Shown here piece by piece: positions 14,791-24,900 of a DNA stretch of 35,313 nt; position 1 is the first letter of the stretch, and each line of letters starts with the position of its first letter. The notes under the pieces are model-generated. The model was not told the DNA's origin and searched no databases. It saw only the letters and a program-made list of their open reading frames with translations. Position numbers and translations under genes: made by a program. Location of the stretch: NCBI GenBank assembly GCA_964617565.1, contig CAZTYH010000026.1, forward strand, positions 1 to 35,313. The letters run 5' to 3'. The stretch is from JAKJGV01 sp964617565. Its GTDB lineage: Bacteria > Verrucomicrobiota > Kiritimatiellia > CAIQIC01 > JAGNIJ01.

Positions 14791-16761
14791 ATGAATCGTC
14801 GGCTTGATCTCTGGGCTGGTTTTTTCGCGGTGCTGCTGGCGCTCGGGGTCGTCCTTTTCGAGCCCCCGTTCGTCACCTCCATCGCGCAGCAATCACTCGA
14901 TGTCCTGTTAAGACAGTCGGCGCAGCCTCCCCGTTCGGATGCCGTGGTGCTGGTGGATATTGATGAGAGCAGCCTGGCCGCGCTCGGACAGTGGCCGTGG
15001 CCGCGTCACCTGCTGGCCATGTTGACGGATCAGCTCCGGCAGTTCGGAGCGGCGGTGGTCGTCTTCGACGCCGTGTTTCCCGAGCCGGACCGGACATCCC
15101 CGGCCGTGGCCCGGGAGGAGTGGAGCCGCCTCGCGGAACGCGACGTGCGTGTGCATGGAATCCCCGGCGACATGGAGGATTTCGACCGCTCTTTCGCTAC
15201 GGCGTTGCGCCGGGGAAAAACGGTGCTAGGCTGTTATGTCGAGCCGGGTGATTTTCACGACGATCACGACCCGCTTTATCGCGGACGCTTTTTCGAGCGC
15301 GGCGAAGTGGAACGCCGCTTCCTGCCGAAAGCTCAAGGGTTGGTGGTCTCCATTTCCGTCCTCCGCGAGGCCGCCGAGTCGGAAGGCGTGTTCAACACCG
15401 TTCCCGACCGGGACAATGTCGTTCGCCGCACCCCGCTCTTTTTCCAGCGCGGAAAGGATCAGTTGTATCCCGCGCTTTCCATCGAAGCGGTCCGTCTCCG
15501 GATGGGCGCGGATTTGATCGGTATTCATTATGACAAGGAGGTAGGGCAGGGTGTGCAGCGCATACAAGTCAGGGACTTGGCCATCCCCACGGATGCCGGT
15601 GGAAATCTTGTGCTCAATTTCCGGTCCGACCCGTTTCCTTCCGTGTCGGCTGCGTCCGTGATTGCGGGAAGCTTTGATGCGACGGCGTTTTCCAACCGCA
15701 TTGTGCTGATCGGTGCTTCCGCCGCGGGGCTTCGCGATCTCCGGGCGACGCCAATGCATGCGGAGACACCGGGGATCGAGGTGCACGCCACGGCCGTGGA
15801 CAACATGCTGGCGGGCGATATGCTTTCGGAGCCGCGCTGGATGCAGCATGTGAACGCACTCGCGACGATCCTGGTGGGCGCTCTGCTCATTCTGCTGATC
15901 GGGCGGGTGCGGGCATGGGTAGGCTTTGCGGCCGCGTTGTCATGCATGGGCTTTACGCTCGCCTTCACGGCGTGGGCTCTGCTCGCCCGGCGATTCGTAT
16001 TTCTTCCCACCGGACCGGTGTTTGCCATCGCGGGCATCTACACGCTGATGACCGTGGTGCGCTATTGGCAGGAAGAGCGAGGCCGCCGGCGCATCCGCGA
16101 AATGTTCGAGACGATGGTTTCAAACGAGGTGTTGGAATTCATGGAGAGCCATCCCGAACAGTTTTCGCTCGTCGGGCGCAAGGTGGAAGCCACGGTGTTC
16201 TTTTCCGATATATCAAACTTCACGGCGCTTGCGGAATCGCTCGATCCGGACGTGTTGACGAGCATTATGAACCGCTACCTGACGCCCATGTCTGATATCA
16301 TCATGCGCCGGCGCGGTTACGTGGACAAGTTTTACGGTGACGCGATCATGGCCGTCTGGGGTGTGCCGCAGCCGGTGGAAGATCATGCCGTGCAGGCATG
16401 CTATGCCGCGCTGGAACAGAAGGAGCGGCTGGCCGCACTTCAAAAGGAGTTGAAGGAAGTGTGCGGGTGCGAAATCGCCATGCGAATAGGAATCAATACC
16501 GGCTTGATGACGGCGGGCAACATGGGTTCGGAGCGGCGCTTCCAGTACACGGTGATGGGCGACGCCGTCAATGTCGCCGCCCGCCTGCAGGAGGCGAACA
16601 AGGAGTTCGGAACAGGGATCCTCATCGGCGAAAGCACCTATCAATTGGCCCGCGGCCGGATCGAGGCGCGCTGCATCGGGCCGGTGACGATCCGCGGCAA
16701 GCAGCAGTCGGTGGTGGCCTATGAGTTGCTGGGGCGGAAGGATGTGTCGGCTGCGGGATGA
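14791..16761 (+). CDS. CHASE2-domain class III adenylate cyclase
   Basis: This 656-residue membrane protein has an N-terminal hydrophobic segment, a periplasmic CHASE2 domain (about 35-345, with VVLVDIDESSLAALGQWPWPR and FSNRIVLIGASAAGL), three closely spaced membrane helices (about 355-425) and a cytoplasmic cyclase domain (about 460-645). Metal-binding residues are Asp473 (FSDISNFT) and Asp517 (FYGDAIMAVWG). The purine-specifying pair Lys513 and Asp591 (GDAVNVAARLQ) indicates ATP as substrate; Asn594 and Arg598 are the transition-state residues. All are intact, so it probably makes cAMP. It follows the FecR gene by 66 bases, and the next gene overlaps its stop. Confidence 0.92.
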   Translation: MNRRLDLWAGFFAVLLALGVVLFEPPFVTSIAQQSLDVLLRQSAQPPRSDAVVLVDIDESSLAALGQWPWPRHLLAMLTDQLRQFGAAVVVFDAVFPEPDRTSPAVAREEWSRLAERDVRVHGIPGDMEDFDRSFATALRRGKTVLGCYVEPGDFHDDHDPLYRGRFFERGEVERRFLPKAQGLVVSISVLREAAESEGVFNTVPDRDNVVRRTPLFFQRGKDQLYPALSIEAVRLRMGADLIGIHYDKEVGQGVQRIQVRDLAIPTDAGGNLVLNFRSDPFPSVSAASVIAGSFDATAFSNRIVLIGASAAGLRDLRATPMHAETPGIEVHATAVDNMLAGDMLSEPRWMQHVNALATILVGALLILLIGRVRAWVGFAAALSCMGFTLAFTAWALLARRFVFLPTGPVFAIAGIYTLMTVVRYWQEERGRRRIREMFETMVSNEVLEFMESHPEQFSLVGRKVEATVFFSDISNFTALAESLDPDVLTSIMNRYLTPMSDIIMRRRGYVDKFYGDAIMAVWGVPQPVEDHAVQACYAALEQKERLAALQKELKEVCGCEIAMRIGINTGLMTAGNMGSERRFQYTVMGDAVNVAARLQEANKEFGTGILIGESTYQLARGRIEARCIGPVTIRGKQQSVVAYELLGRKDVSAAG

Positions 16762-17684
16762 ACGATATTCACCAAACGCCGCGACTGACGCGGGAAGAAC
16801 TGCTGGGCTATGCCGCGCTCCTGATGGCGATTGTTTTGTTCAGCACGATCGAGGTTGCTGTCAAAATGATCCAGGAAACAATCCCTCCGCTGCGTCTCGC
16901 GGCCATCCGGTTCATTTTGACGGGGCTGATTCTGTTGCTGCCCGCGGCCAGGCAACTCGCCATGAGGCAACATCCGTTCACGTGGGCGGATGCGGGAGTG
17001 TTGATTGGCCTCGGGCTGGTGGGTGTAACGCTTGCTATCAGTTTTTACCACACGGCCCTGCACTATCTTCAGGCCAACGTCGGCGCGATTGTTTTCAGCG
17101 CCAACCCCGTTTTCGTTGCAGTGTTTGCCCCGAAACTACTCGGCGAAAAAATGACGGGACGCCGCATGATCGCGATGGCGCTCGGCCTTGCCGGTATCGC
17201 TGTTCTTGCGCTGAATCGCGGGACGGGAGGGTCGGGATGGGTGCGTGGGATATTATTGATGACGGTTGCGCAGGCGGCGTTCGCCCTCTATTCCGTTCTC
17301 TCCCGGAAATATATGCCTCGTTTCGGTGCGATCGTGATCACCGCGTTTGCGGGTCTCATCGGAGGCGCCCTGATTCTGCTCCTGTCCTGGGCGACCGAAG
17401 GATATCCCTTTGTCGCGCTTTCGCTGAAAACCTGGGGCCGCCTTTTTTATATCACAATCGTGGCGACCGTGATCCCGTACCTGTTGTTCTTTTACGGCCT
17501 TGTCCAGACCGGCGCCGCTCGGGGCTCCATGTTTTTCTTCCTCAAGCCCGTGCTGGCCTCGGCGTTCGCGTATGCCGTTCTCAGGGAAACACTGACGTCC
17601 GGCATGATTGCGGGCGCCGCGTTGATTGTCGGTGCGCTGGCGATGACAGTGATACCGGAGAGGCGGATTACAATCCCCGATTGA
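16758..17684 (+). CDS. EamA/DMT-superfamily transporter
   Basis: This 308-residue protein has about ten hydrophobic helices in two similar halves (for example ALLMAIVLFSTIEVAVKMI and GILLMTVAQAAFALYSVLSRKY), as in EamA transporters. Family phrases include PPLRLAAIRFILTGLILLLPA, ANVGAIVFSANPVFVAVFAP and TVIPYLLFFYGL. Members export amino acids, metabolites or nucleotide sugars; substrate cannot be predicted. The ATG overlaps the cyclase stop (ATGA), so it is translationally coupled to the cyclase. That coupling is unusual for a transporter and may be coincidental. Confidence 0.9.
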   Translation: MNDIHQTPRLTREELLGYAALLMAIVLFSTIEVAVKMIQETIPPLRLAAIRFILTGLILLLPAARQLAMRQHPFTWADAGVLIGLGLVGVTLAISFYHTALHYLQANVGAIVFSANPVFVAVFAPKLLGEKMTGRRMIAMALGLAGIAVLALNRGTGGSGWVRGILLMTVAQAAFALYSVLSRKYMPRFGAIVITAFAGLIGGALILLLSWATEGYPFVALSLKTWGRLFYITIVATVIPYLLFFYGLVQTGAARGSMFFFLKPVLASAFAYAVLRETLTSGMIAGAALIVGALAMTVIPERRITIPD

Positions 17685-17710
17685 CCCCTTGTTGAGTGGA
17701 TGGGTAGACT
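17681..17710 (+). promoter_or_regulatory. Candidate promoter of the STAS-binding protein-phosphatase cassette
   Basis: TTGACC (17681-17686) and TAGACT (17705-17710) are 18 bases apart, at the end of the EamA gene and about 60 bases before the STAS start. This suggests the cassette has its own promoter. Confidence 0.4.
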
Positions 17711-17768
17711 TCACTGGAATGACGGGAAATGTGCGGTTGAAAAGCTGCACAGGAAAGGAGCGTCCGGC

Positions 17769-18158
17769 ATGGCGTTGAAGATTGAGGTCGAAGAGCGAGG
17801 AAAAGATCGTGTTGTTGTTCGCCTGGTTGGAAGGCTCGATGCGGAGGGCGCGGATGGGTGCGGGAAAGAACTGGCCCCGCTTTCGCAGGGCGGCGCAAAG
17901 CAGTTGGTGCTCGATCTCGGTGGCCTGGAATACATCAGCAGTCTCGGCTTGCGCGTGTTGCTGAGCGCAAAAAAGGCAATGGCCGGACGGCATGGACAGC
18001 TCGTGCTGGCGAATCCGCAGCCGCCGGTTAAGAAGGTGCTGGACCTTGCCGAAATCCTTCCCGCAACCGACATCTTTCAGAGCATCGAAAGCGCCGATAT
18101 TTTTCTCGATGCGATTCAACACAAAGAGCAAATCAAGGATATGGACGTGGATGTCTGA
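17769..18158 (+). CDS. STAS-domain protein (RsbV-like)
   Basis: This 129-residue single STAS domain begins MALKIEVEERGKDRVVVRLVGRLDA. It holds LVLDLGGLEYISSLGLRVLL with candidate phospho-acceptor Ser57 or Ser58, the RsbV pattern. GGAAAGGAG before the ATG at 17769 sets the start; an open upstream stretch lacks one. Its last 8 bases overlap the binding-protein gene, and the phosphatase gene follows that one. The PP2C phosphatase is therefore its natural partner: dephosphorylation would let it sequester a switch kinase, which must be encoded elsewhere. Confidence 0.9.
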   Translation: MALKIEVEERGKDRVVVRLVGRLDAEGADGCGKELAPLSQGGAKQLVLDLGGLEYISSLGLRVLLSAKKAMAGRHGQLVLANPQPPVKKVLDLAEILPATDIFQSIESADIFLDAIQHKEQIKDMDVDV

Positions 18159-19176
18159 TCCCGCCGTCAATCCCCACGGCCCGGTGTGCCGCGGACCGAT
18201 GCTTGTTCTTGTCGCGGCCTTTTTCAGTTGTTTCGCCGTTTGCGCCGCGGCGGCTGCGGAGGGATTGAAGCCGCTCACGCTGATCCTTCAGTGGGCGCCG
18301 CAATCTCAATTCGCGGGATATTATGTGGCGCTCGACAAGGGGATCTATGCGAAGCATGGGCTCGATGTAACGATTCTGCGCGGAGGGCCTGATCGCGAGC
18401 AGGTGGAGTATCTGCTCGACGGCCGCGCGCAATTTGCCACGCGATGGCTGACGACCGCTCTCGAAGATGTGGATCGCGGTGCGCCGCTGAAACACATCGC
18501 GCAGATCATCAACCGCTCGAACTTGGCGCTGGTGGGTTGGCGTGACCGTGGCATCACGAGCGTTGAAGACCTCGAGGGTCGCCGGGTCGGCATCTGGGAA
18601 GGCCAGTTCCGGCCGCCGTTCATCGCGTTTTTCCGGGCGCGCGGAATTCATCCGCACATCATCCCGCAAAACTATTCCATCAACCTTTTCCTGCGCCGCG
18701 GCGTCGAGGCCTGCTCCGCGATGATCTACAACGAATACCACATGATCTTCCAGGCCGGGGTGGATGAAGAAGAACTGGTGCTCTTTCCGCTTGCAACGGA
18801 TGAAATGCCACTGCCCGAGGACGGTATTTATTGCCTGCGCGGAACGCATGAGGCTGATCCGTCCGTGAGCAAGGCGCTGGCCGAGGCGAGTATCGAGGGC
18901 TGGCGCTATGCCGCCGAACATCCGGAAGAGGCGTTGGATATCGTCATGAAATATGTGCGGGAAGCGCATGTGCCGACGAACCGCGCGCATATGCGCTGGA
19001 TGCTGGAGAAGATTCTGCCGACCATTTTCCCGGCGCGCGCCGGCTTGTGGGAGCCCGGCCGGCTTTGTCCCAATGCCTATCGCAAAACGGCTGACATGAT
19101 GATCGAACAGGGGCTGATACGGGAGGCGCCTGCGTTCGAGGCTTTCACGGTACAGGAGGGTCTGCATGTTCCGTAA
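18151..19176 (+). CDS. NMT1/THI5-like periplasmic substrate-binding protein
   Basis: From the ATG at 18151 the product is 341 residues; an ATG at 18199 (MLVLVAAFFSCFAVCAAAAA) would give a more typical signal peptide. The mature part starts LTLILQWAPQSQFAGYYVALDKGIYAKHGLDV, the hallmark of SsuA/NMT1/THI5 binding proteins for thiamine precursors, alkylsulfonates or nitrate. It continues with NLALVGWRDRGITSVEDLEGRRVGIWEG and a C-terminal lobe. No ABC permease or ATPase lies nearby. Instead it overlaps the STAS gene by 8 bases and the phosphatase gene by 11. This suggests a sensory rather than transport role. The ligand is unknown. Confidence 0.85.
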   Translation: MSDPAVNPHGPVCRGPMLVLVAAFFSCFAVCAAAAAEGLKPLTLILQWAPQSQFAGYYVALDKGIYAKHGLDVTILRGGPDREQVEYLLDGRAQFATRWLTTALEDVDRGAPLKHIAQIINRSNLALVGWRDRGITSVEDLEGRRVGIWEGQFRPPFIAFFRARGIHPHIIPQNYSINLFLRRGVEACSAMIYNEYHMIFQAGVDEEELVLFPLATDEMPLPEDGIYCLRGTHEADPSVSKALAEASIEGWRYAAEHPEEALDIVMKYVREAHVPTNRAHMRWMLEKILPTIFPARAGLWEPGRLCPNAYRKTADMMIEQGLIREAPAFEAFTVQEGLHVP

Positions 19177-21082
19177 CGTCAGCATCGCGTTGCGCATGAC
19201 GCTGCTCATCCTCGCGGGTGCGGGCTGCATCCTCGGCGCTTTGATCGGCTACAGCTACATTGCGGCCCGGCGCCTGCTGGAGGAAGAGTTGCAGGAAAAG
19301 GCCCAGTATCTTGCGAATGCAACGGCAAGCCGTATCGAGGTGGTCGAGCGCGCGGTGGAGAAGGTGGTTCAATCCGCGGCCTTCATGCTCGAGGACTCGG
19401 AGCAGGGGATCGAAGAGCGGTATCGCATTCTCAGCGGCCTGGTTGAACGCAACATCGAAATCTTCGGCGCGGCGATCGCGCCCGCTCCCCATGGCGTTGC
19501 GCCCTACGTCTGGCGGTCGGAGTCCGCGCCGGATGGATTGTCGCGCAGCGATCTCAGCGCCGAGCACTACCAGTATGAGGTGTGGGATTGGTTCACGCTG
19601 CCGCGCGACATGGGCCGCGCGATCTGGACGGAGCCTTATTTTGACGAGGGCGGCGGCAATGTGCTGATGGTGACCTATGCCGTCCCATTCCGGCGTCCGG
19701 GTTATCCGGACGAGTTTGCGGGCGTCGTCACCAGCGATATCTCCCTTGAATGGCTGCGTGAGATGCTGTCCTCGTTGACGGTGGGCGACGAGGGCTATGC
19801 GTTCCTGATTTCCGCCAACGGCACGTTCGTTTCGCATCCGGTTACGGACGCGATCATGAACGAAACGGTTTTCAGCATTGCGGAAGAGCGGCGGAATCCC
19901 GCGCTGCGGGCACTGGGACGGAGGATGATCCGCCGGGAAACGGGCTTCGTGCCGTTTGTCAGTTTGGCAAGCGGCAAACCGAGCTGGCTTGCTTTCGCGC
20001 CGGTCCGGTCAACGGGATGGTCGGTCGGCCTCGTGTTCCCGAAGGAGGAATTGCTGGCCGTCGTTTTTCGTTTGAGCCGGGAAGTCCTGGGGTTGGGAAT
20101 CGTCGGGTTCGGCCTGTTGCTGGGCGTAGCGCTGGGCATCGCGCGATCCATCACGCGGCCGTTGCGCCAGTTGGAGGGAGCGACTCGCACCCTGTCGAAA
20201 GGAAACCTCGATGCTCCGTTGCCGGTGATTCCGGGCGGAGACGAAGTGGCGCGCCTCGCCGGTGCGTTCGAGACCATGCGCCGCGACTTGAAGCGCTACA
20301 TCGAGGATCTGCGCGCGACGACGGCGGCGAAGGAGCGCATCGAAAGCGAAGTACACATTGCGCACAGTATCCAGATGAGCCTGGTGCCCCGGCACTTTCC
20401 ACCGTTTCCCGGACGCAGGGATTTGGATCTGTATGCCTTGTTGGAGCCCGCGCGCGAGATCGGCGGCGACTTTTACGATTTCTTTCTCGACGGCGACGAA
20501 TACTTGAATGTCGTGGTCGGCGACGTGTCCGGCAAAGGCATTCCGGCCGCCCTCTTCATGGCTGTCACGCGCACCTTCCTGCGGTCGCTATGGAATGAAT
20601 TGAAGGAGCCGGGGCCGACGCTCAAGCGACTGAACAACGAGCTCGAACGCGATAACGAATCGAGCATGTTCGTGACGCTCTTCTGTGCCCGCATTCATCT
20701 TCCGACCGGGCAATGCACCTATGCGAGCGGCGGACACAACCCGCCCTATATTCTGCGCGCGGGGTCGGACGTGAAGGAAGTGCCTCGCGTCAAAGGGTCC
20801 GTTGTCGGCGGCCTGCCCGACGTTGATTTTGAGGAGGGCGTGTTGCAGTTCCGCCCGGGCGATGTTCTGTTTCTTTACACCGACGGCGTAACCGAGGCGC
20901 TGAACCCTGAAGAGCAGTTGTCGGGCGACGCCTGGATGCGCGAGCAACTCGCGCAATTGGCTCTTGATGATTGCAGGCGGATGGTGTTCGACCTGCGTGG
21001 GCGGTTGCGCGCGTACACGCGCGGCGCGGAACAATCCGACGACATCACCATGCTCGCGTTCCGGTATCGGCCGCAAGGATAA
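19166..21082 (+). CDS. Cache-HAMP-PP2C sensor phosphatase (RsbU/SpoIIE type)
   Basis: This 638-residue membrane phosphatase has a first transmembrane helix at about 11-31, a periplasmic dCache-like domain (about 35-300, with YAFLISANGTFVSHP and the closing WSVGLVFPKEEL), a second helix at about 305-328, a HAMP domain (about 326-380), a signalling helix (AKERIESEVHIAHSIQMSLVP) and the PP2C-like domain. Metal motifs are GGDFYD (433-438), GDVSGKGIPAALFM (from 452), LYTDGVTEA and QSDDITML. All metal residues look intact. AGGAGG lies before the ATG, inside the binding-protein gene. It should dephosphorylate the STAS protein at 17769. Confidence 0.92.
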   Translation: MFRNVSIALRMTLLILAGAGCILGALIGYSYIAARRLLEEELQEKAQYLANATASRIEVVERAVEKVVQSAAFMLEDSEQGIEERYRILSGLVERNIEIFGAAIAPAPHGVAPYVWRSESAPDGLSRSDLSAEHYQYEVWDWFTLPRDMGRAIWTEPYFDEGGGNVLMVTYAVPFRRPGYPDEFAGVVTSDISLEWLREMLSSLTVGDEGYAFLISANGTFVSHPVTDAIMNETVFSIAEERRNPALRALGRRMIRRETGFVPFVSLASGKPSWLAFAPVRSTGWSVGLVFPKEELLAVVFRLSREVLGLGIVGFGLLLGVALGIARSITRPLRQLEGATRTLSKGNLDAPLPVIPGGDEVARLAGAFETMRRDLKRYIEDLRATTAAKERIESEVHIAHSIQMSLVPRHFPPFPGRRDLDLYALLEPAREIGGDFYDFFLDGDEYLNVVVGDVSGKGIPAALFMAVTRTFLRSLWNELKEPGPTLKRLNNELERDNESSMFVTLFCARIHLPTGQCTYASGGHNPPYILRAGSDVKEVPRVKGSVVGGLPDVDFEEGVLQFRPGDVLFLYTDGVTEALNPEEQLSGDAWMREQLAQLALDDCRRMVFDLRGRLRAYTRGAEQSDDITMLAFRYRPQG

Positions 21083-21102
21083 CGTCCTGTGTCCCGCAGG
21101 GG

Positions 21103-21684
21103 TTACCGCATTTGCTTGCGCGCGGCTTCCCATTCTTCCGGCGTGTTCGCGTTGTTGAGGATGGAGGGATCGTCCACGGCAAATTCGACCGCGCGCGTTT
21201 CGAGAATGTCGTCCAGCCGCGTTTCCCCTTTGCGCGTATCCAGGCTCAACACTTCTTCCGCGAGCGCGCGGGATAACCATGCGATGCGTCCGTGTTTTCC
21301 GTTCCACGTCGGACGGACGGCGGGAGCGAGGGCCTCGTCGGCGAAGTCGAGCACGGCGCGGATCGTTGCGGGAAGAACGCCGCAGGTGTCCACGGGCAGG
21401 ATGAGGTAGCCGGCGGCATCAACGGATCGCAATCCGGCCTGCACGGAAGACAGGCGGCTGTCATTCCATCCGGGATGATAGACGATGCGGCAGGATGGGA
21501 GGTGGGGCAGGATGTGTTCGTAATCGCACCCGAGCACAACGATCACCGGCCTGCATCCTCCTTTCTCCAACACCTGTGTCTGGGCGGCGGCCAGAGGGAT
21601 GCCGGCGGGTGTTTCCAGCAAAGCTTTGGGTCGGCCCATGCGGGACGACGCGCCGGCGGACAGTATGATGCCTGCGTGTTGCAT
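21103..21684 (-). CDS. MocA-like nucleotidyltransferase
   Basis: From the ATG at 21684 this is a 193-residue protein starting MQHAGIILSAGASSRMGRPKALL, the nucleotide-binding signature of MobA/MocA transferases. LILPVDTCGVLP carries the metal-binding Asp, and HGRIAWLSRALAEEV and GETRLDDIL follow as in MocA (molybdenum cofactor cytidylyltransferase). The frame is open upstream to 21870, including a CRNCH sequence, but the family starts at the chosen ATG. No ribosome binding site is clear. No other molybdopterin gene is near, so the substrate may differ. It diverges from the GH57 gene. Confidence 0.8.
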   Translation of the reverse strand: MQHAGIILSAGASSRMGRPKALLETPAGIPLAAAQTQVLEKGGCRPVIVVLGCDYEHILPHLPSCRIVYHPGWNDSRLSSVQAGLRSVDAAGYLILPVDTCGVLPATIRAVLDFADEALAPAVRPTWNGKHGRIAWLSRALAEEVLSLDTRKGETRLDDILETRAVEFAVDDPSILNNANTPEEWEAARKQMR

Positions 21685-21701
21685 GTGTTCGTGCACCGGT
21701 T

Positions 21702-21715
21702 TGGGGAAATCCCCA
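21702..21715. promoter_or_regulatory. Short palindrome upstream of the MocA-like gene
   Basis: TGGGGA-AA-TCCCCA, a 14-base dyad 18 bases before the MocA-like start in the divergent intergenic region. It is a possible operator; short dyads also arise by chance. Confidence 0.3.
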
Positions 21716-21782
21716 GGCAAGTGACAATTCCTGCATTTGACCACGTGTTTTCGACCCATTCCAGCCATTTCTGCGCGAGGCC

Positions 21783-21811
21783 TTGACGGCAAAATAGTCC
21801 AGGTGTAACGT
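21783..21811 (+). promoter_or_regulatory. Candidate promoter of the GH57-GH13 operon
   Basis: TTGACG (21783-21788) and TAACGT (21806-21811) are 17 bases apart, about 105 bases before the GH57 start. The -35 box is close to consensus; the -10 box is moderate. Confidence 0.45.
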
Positions 21812-21917
21812 TTTACTAGAATGATGTGGAGAAGGGTTGTTCCTCTCTCTCTACCGGCTTGCAGGGCCAAGGTACTTTCTATTGGGCGGCAGGGATCACA
21901 AAAAGACAGGTGCAGAC

Positions 21918-24900
21918 ATGGCAGTAAACAAATCCGGCAGCAACGTCAGCTTCATCGTTTGGGCATGTGTCGTTATCCTTGCGGCTCAGGTCGCGCTGGG
22001 CAACGGCAACGTTCACGTGTCCCGTTTCTGGCACAACCACCAGCCGCTCTATTGGCCGGAATGGAACAGCAATGGCGATCAGACCTCGCGCGGGCAGTAT
22101 GCGTGGGATTCGATCGTGTTGAAGGGTGGACAGAACTACGGCGGGATCAGCCCGAGTTATCACCCGGAAAATGATCTCGGAAATATTTTCGGATTGGACG
22201 ATCGCCGCAATGCGTATCAAGGCGGTCCGCGCAATTCGTTGACGACGTTCTCAGGCGGCGGCTTTGCGTTGAGCTATTCCGGATCGTTGATTGACAACGT
22301 TCGCCAGTTGGGCGGCGGAGGACATCTGGGGTATGGCGGCGGATGGGCGGACGGCAATCGCGAAGCAAGGGGTTGGGGACGCCTTGATCTCGTCGGTTTC
22401 ACATATCATCACTCTCTGGCACCGCTTCTTCCGAAGGAAGTGTTCCGCAAGGAGCTCCAGATTTTCAAGCAGGCATGGTGGAAGGCTTGGAATGGGAATG
22501 CCGATTTGAGCGATCATTCAAAAGGCTTTTTCCCGACGGAAATGGCTTACTCGCGCCATCTCATTGACGTGCTGGTGGATGAAGGATACGAGTGGGTGAT
22601 TGTTCCCAGCCATCACATCAGCCGAACCTCTCCCAGCTACAACACCAAGGCCAACCCGGAAGGCTCATACAACATTTACTCAAGCCCGCCGAACAAGGCG
22701 GATCAGTTGGGCCCGACGTACAACGACGGCTGGTGGTACAGCGAGCCGAATCCGGGTAACGCGGCATGGAACGTTTCGCCTTTCGCCTACCAGTTGCACA
22801 AGGTTCAGTACGTCAATCCGAACAGCGGCAACGTCAAGGAGATGGTGGCGGTGCCGTCCGACGACGTGTTGAGCTATCGTTTCGGTTACGCCAACGAAGG
22901 TATCGGCAAGATTCAGTCCTTCATTTCGCCGTTTGCGACTGATCCGAACCGTCCGGTCATCGTGATGCCTTCAAGCGACGGCGACAATGCGTGGGGCGGC
23001 GGCAGCAGCTCGTGGATGGAAGCCACGCCGCAATTCTTCAACGACTCCGCGGGCGCGGGTTACAACAAGAACATTCCCGGCGCGTTTGTGAACGCCTTCA
23101 AGGCGCACGCGCCGGTCACGCACATCGAGGATGGCGCGTGGATATTCCCCGAAATGTGTTACGGCTCACCCAACTTCATGAAGTGGATCGAACCGCCGCT
23201 CTACAACACCGCGATCAACGCCACCAACCGCTATCCGGGCACGCAGGCAGACATGGAGACGCCGGGCTTCGCCCTCAAGTTTTTCAGCTATGCCCCGCTG
23301 ATGGCCGGCGCGAACTGGGTGATTACCGCGGAGCAGATTCTGCGCGACCAGGGCGGCGATGTGCAGGCGTGGAAGATCCAGGCGCCGTATGACTGGGACG
23401 GTTCGTGGACAAGCCCGAACGATGTCGAGCTGGCGTGGCACATCTACTTGAAAGGTCTGGACTCCGGCTTTAACTATTACGGCGGTCTCGGCAATGACGA
23501 CGAAGTCAAGCCGGCGCTCGCGACCAAGCGCGCGATAGACAAGCTGCAGAGCTTCATGTCCACGCGGATGCACCTGGACCAGACGCCGCCGACCGTGTTG
23601 AAGCCGCAGCGATTCCCCTACAATCCCGGCTGGTACACCTTCGGTTGGTTCAACAACATTCCCGGCGACACGCGTTTCCTGAAGAAAATGCCTTCGGAGT
23701 TCTATGTCTGGACACACGCTTACGATCTGTCGGGCATCACCAGCATCGTGGTGAAAGTGCGGCTGGACAACGACGGCGTGAACTCGATGGCGAGCACGCA
23801 TAACGAAACGTACGCGGGCGGCGGCGATGTGGGAAGCTGGATCAGCGTCCCGATGAGCAAGCGGGTGTTGCCGAAGACGCGCAGCGCGTTGAACACCGCT
23901 GCCTCAAACGGGCAGATTGATTACTTCGTGTTCGATCCGGCGTTCTGGGCGAACCCGGTAATTGCCGACTATTATTTCGCGAAGATTACGGATGCCGTGG
24001 TCCCGAACTTCCGCGGCAAGCTGCTCGACTATTACATTGAAGCCTCCGATGCCCGCGGCAACACGCACAAGTCGGAAATCCAGCACGTCTGGGTAGAGGA
24101 CGATGGGCAGGGCGGTCCGGTTTCCTCGGTGACGTTCTCCGCCGACCCGCGCGACTGCGCGCCGCTGACGGTGACGTTTAACGCCGCGGGCGGCGATCTC
24201 GATGGCGTGAGCCCGGTTTATCAGCAGATCAGCTTCGACGCCGGCGTGACCTGGAGCAATCGGCTGATGGCGAGCGCGGCAGCGAATCTGTGGGTGTACA
24301 CCAACGACGTGCCCGACAACGCGCCGAGCGCGACGGTCTGGTTCCAGAACACGGTTGGTGACATCACAGACAGCAACAATGGCAACAACTGGAGTACGGC
24401 CATTCGCGACTGCGACGCGCCGGTGGGGCCTTCGAGCGTGGAGACCATTCCCGAGGCGCCTTCAAGCTGCGATCCGATCACCATTCGGTACTATCCGAAC
24501 GAAGGGCCGCTGCAGACCGCGACCAACATCAAGATTCATATCGGGCGCAACGGCTGGACCGACGTCATAGATCCGAATCCTTCGATGACAAAAAACGGCT
24601 ACTACTGGGAGTATACGTATGACACGCCGACGAACACCTGGCAGGTCAACATGGTGTTCAATAACGGCGCGGGCGTGTGGGATAATAACAGCGGTAACGA
24701 CTGGAATGTGAACGTCATCAACTGCGGCACAAGCGCGCCGCTGCCGACGGTCTCGATTGATCCGCCCAGCCCGGTGGGTTGCGGGCCGATCACGATTACG
24801 TACAATCCCTCCGGACGCGACCTGGTGGGCGTCAACCCGGTTTACATTCACATCGGCCGCACAGTCAACGGCTCGCGCTGGCAGGATGTGATCCTGCCCA

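Noticed and set aside
13816..14892. A 358-codon minus-strand frame opposite the FecR gene
   Set aside because: No recognisable domain, Arg/His-rich, antisense to a continuous coding frame.
21685..21870. N-terminal extension of the MocA-like protein with a CRNCH heme-like motif
   Set aside because: The family begins at the GIILSAGASSRMG strand; one CxxCH without a signal peptide is weak, and the stretch is probably untranslated.
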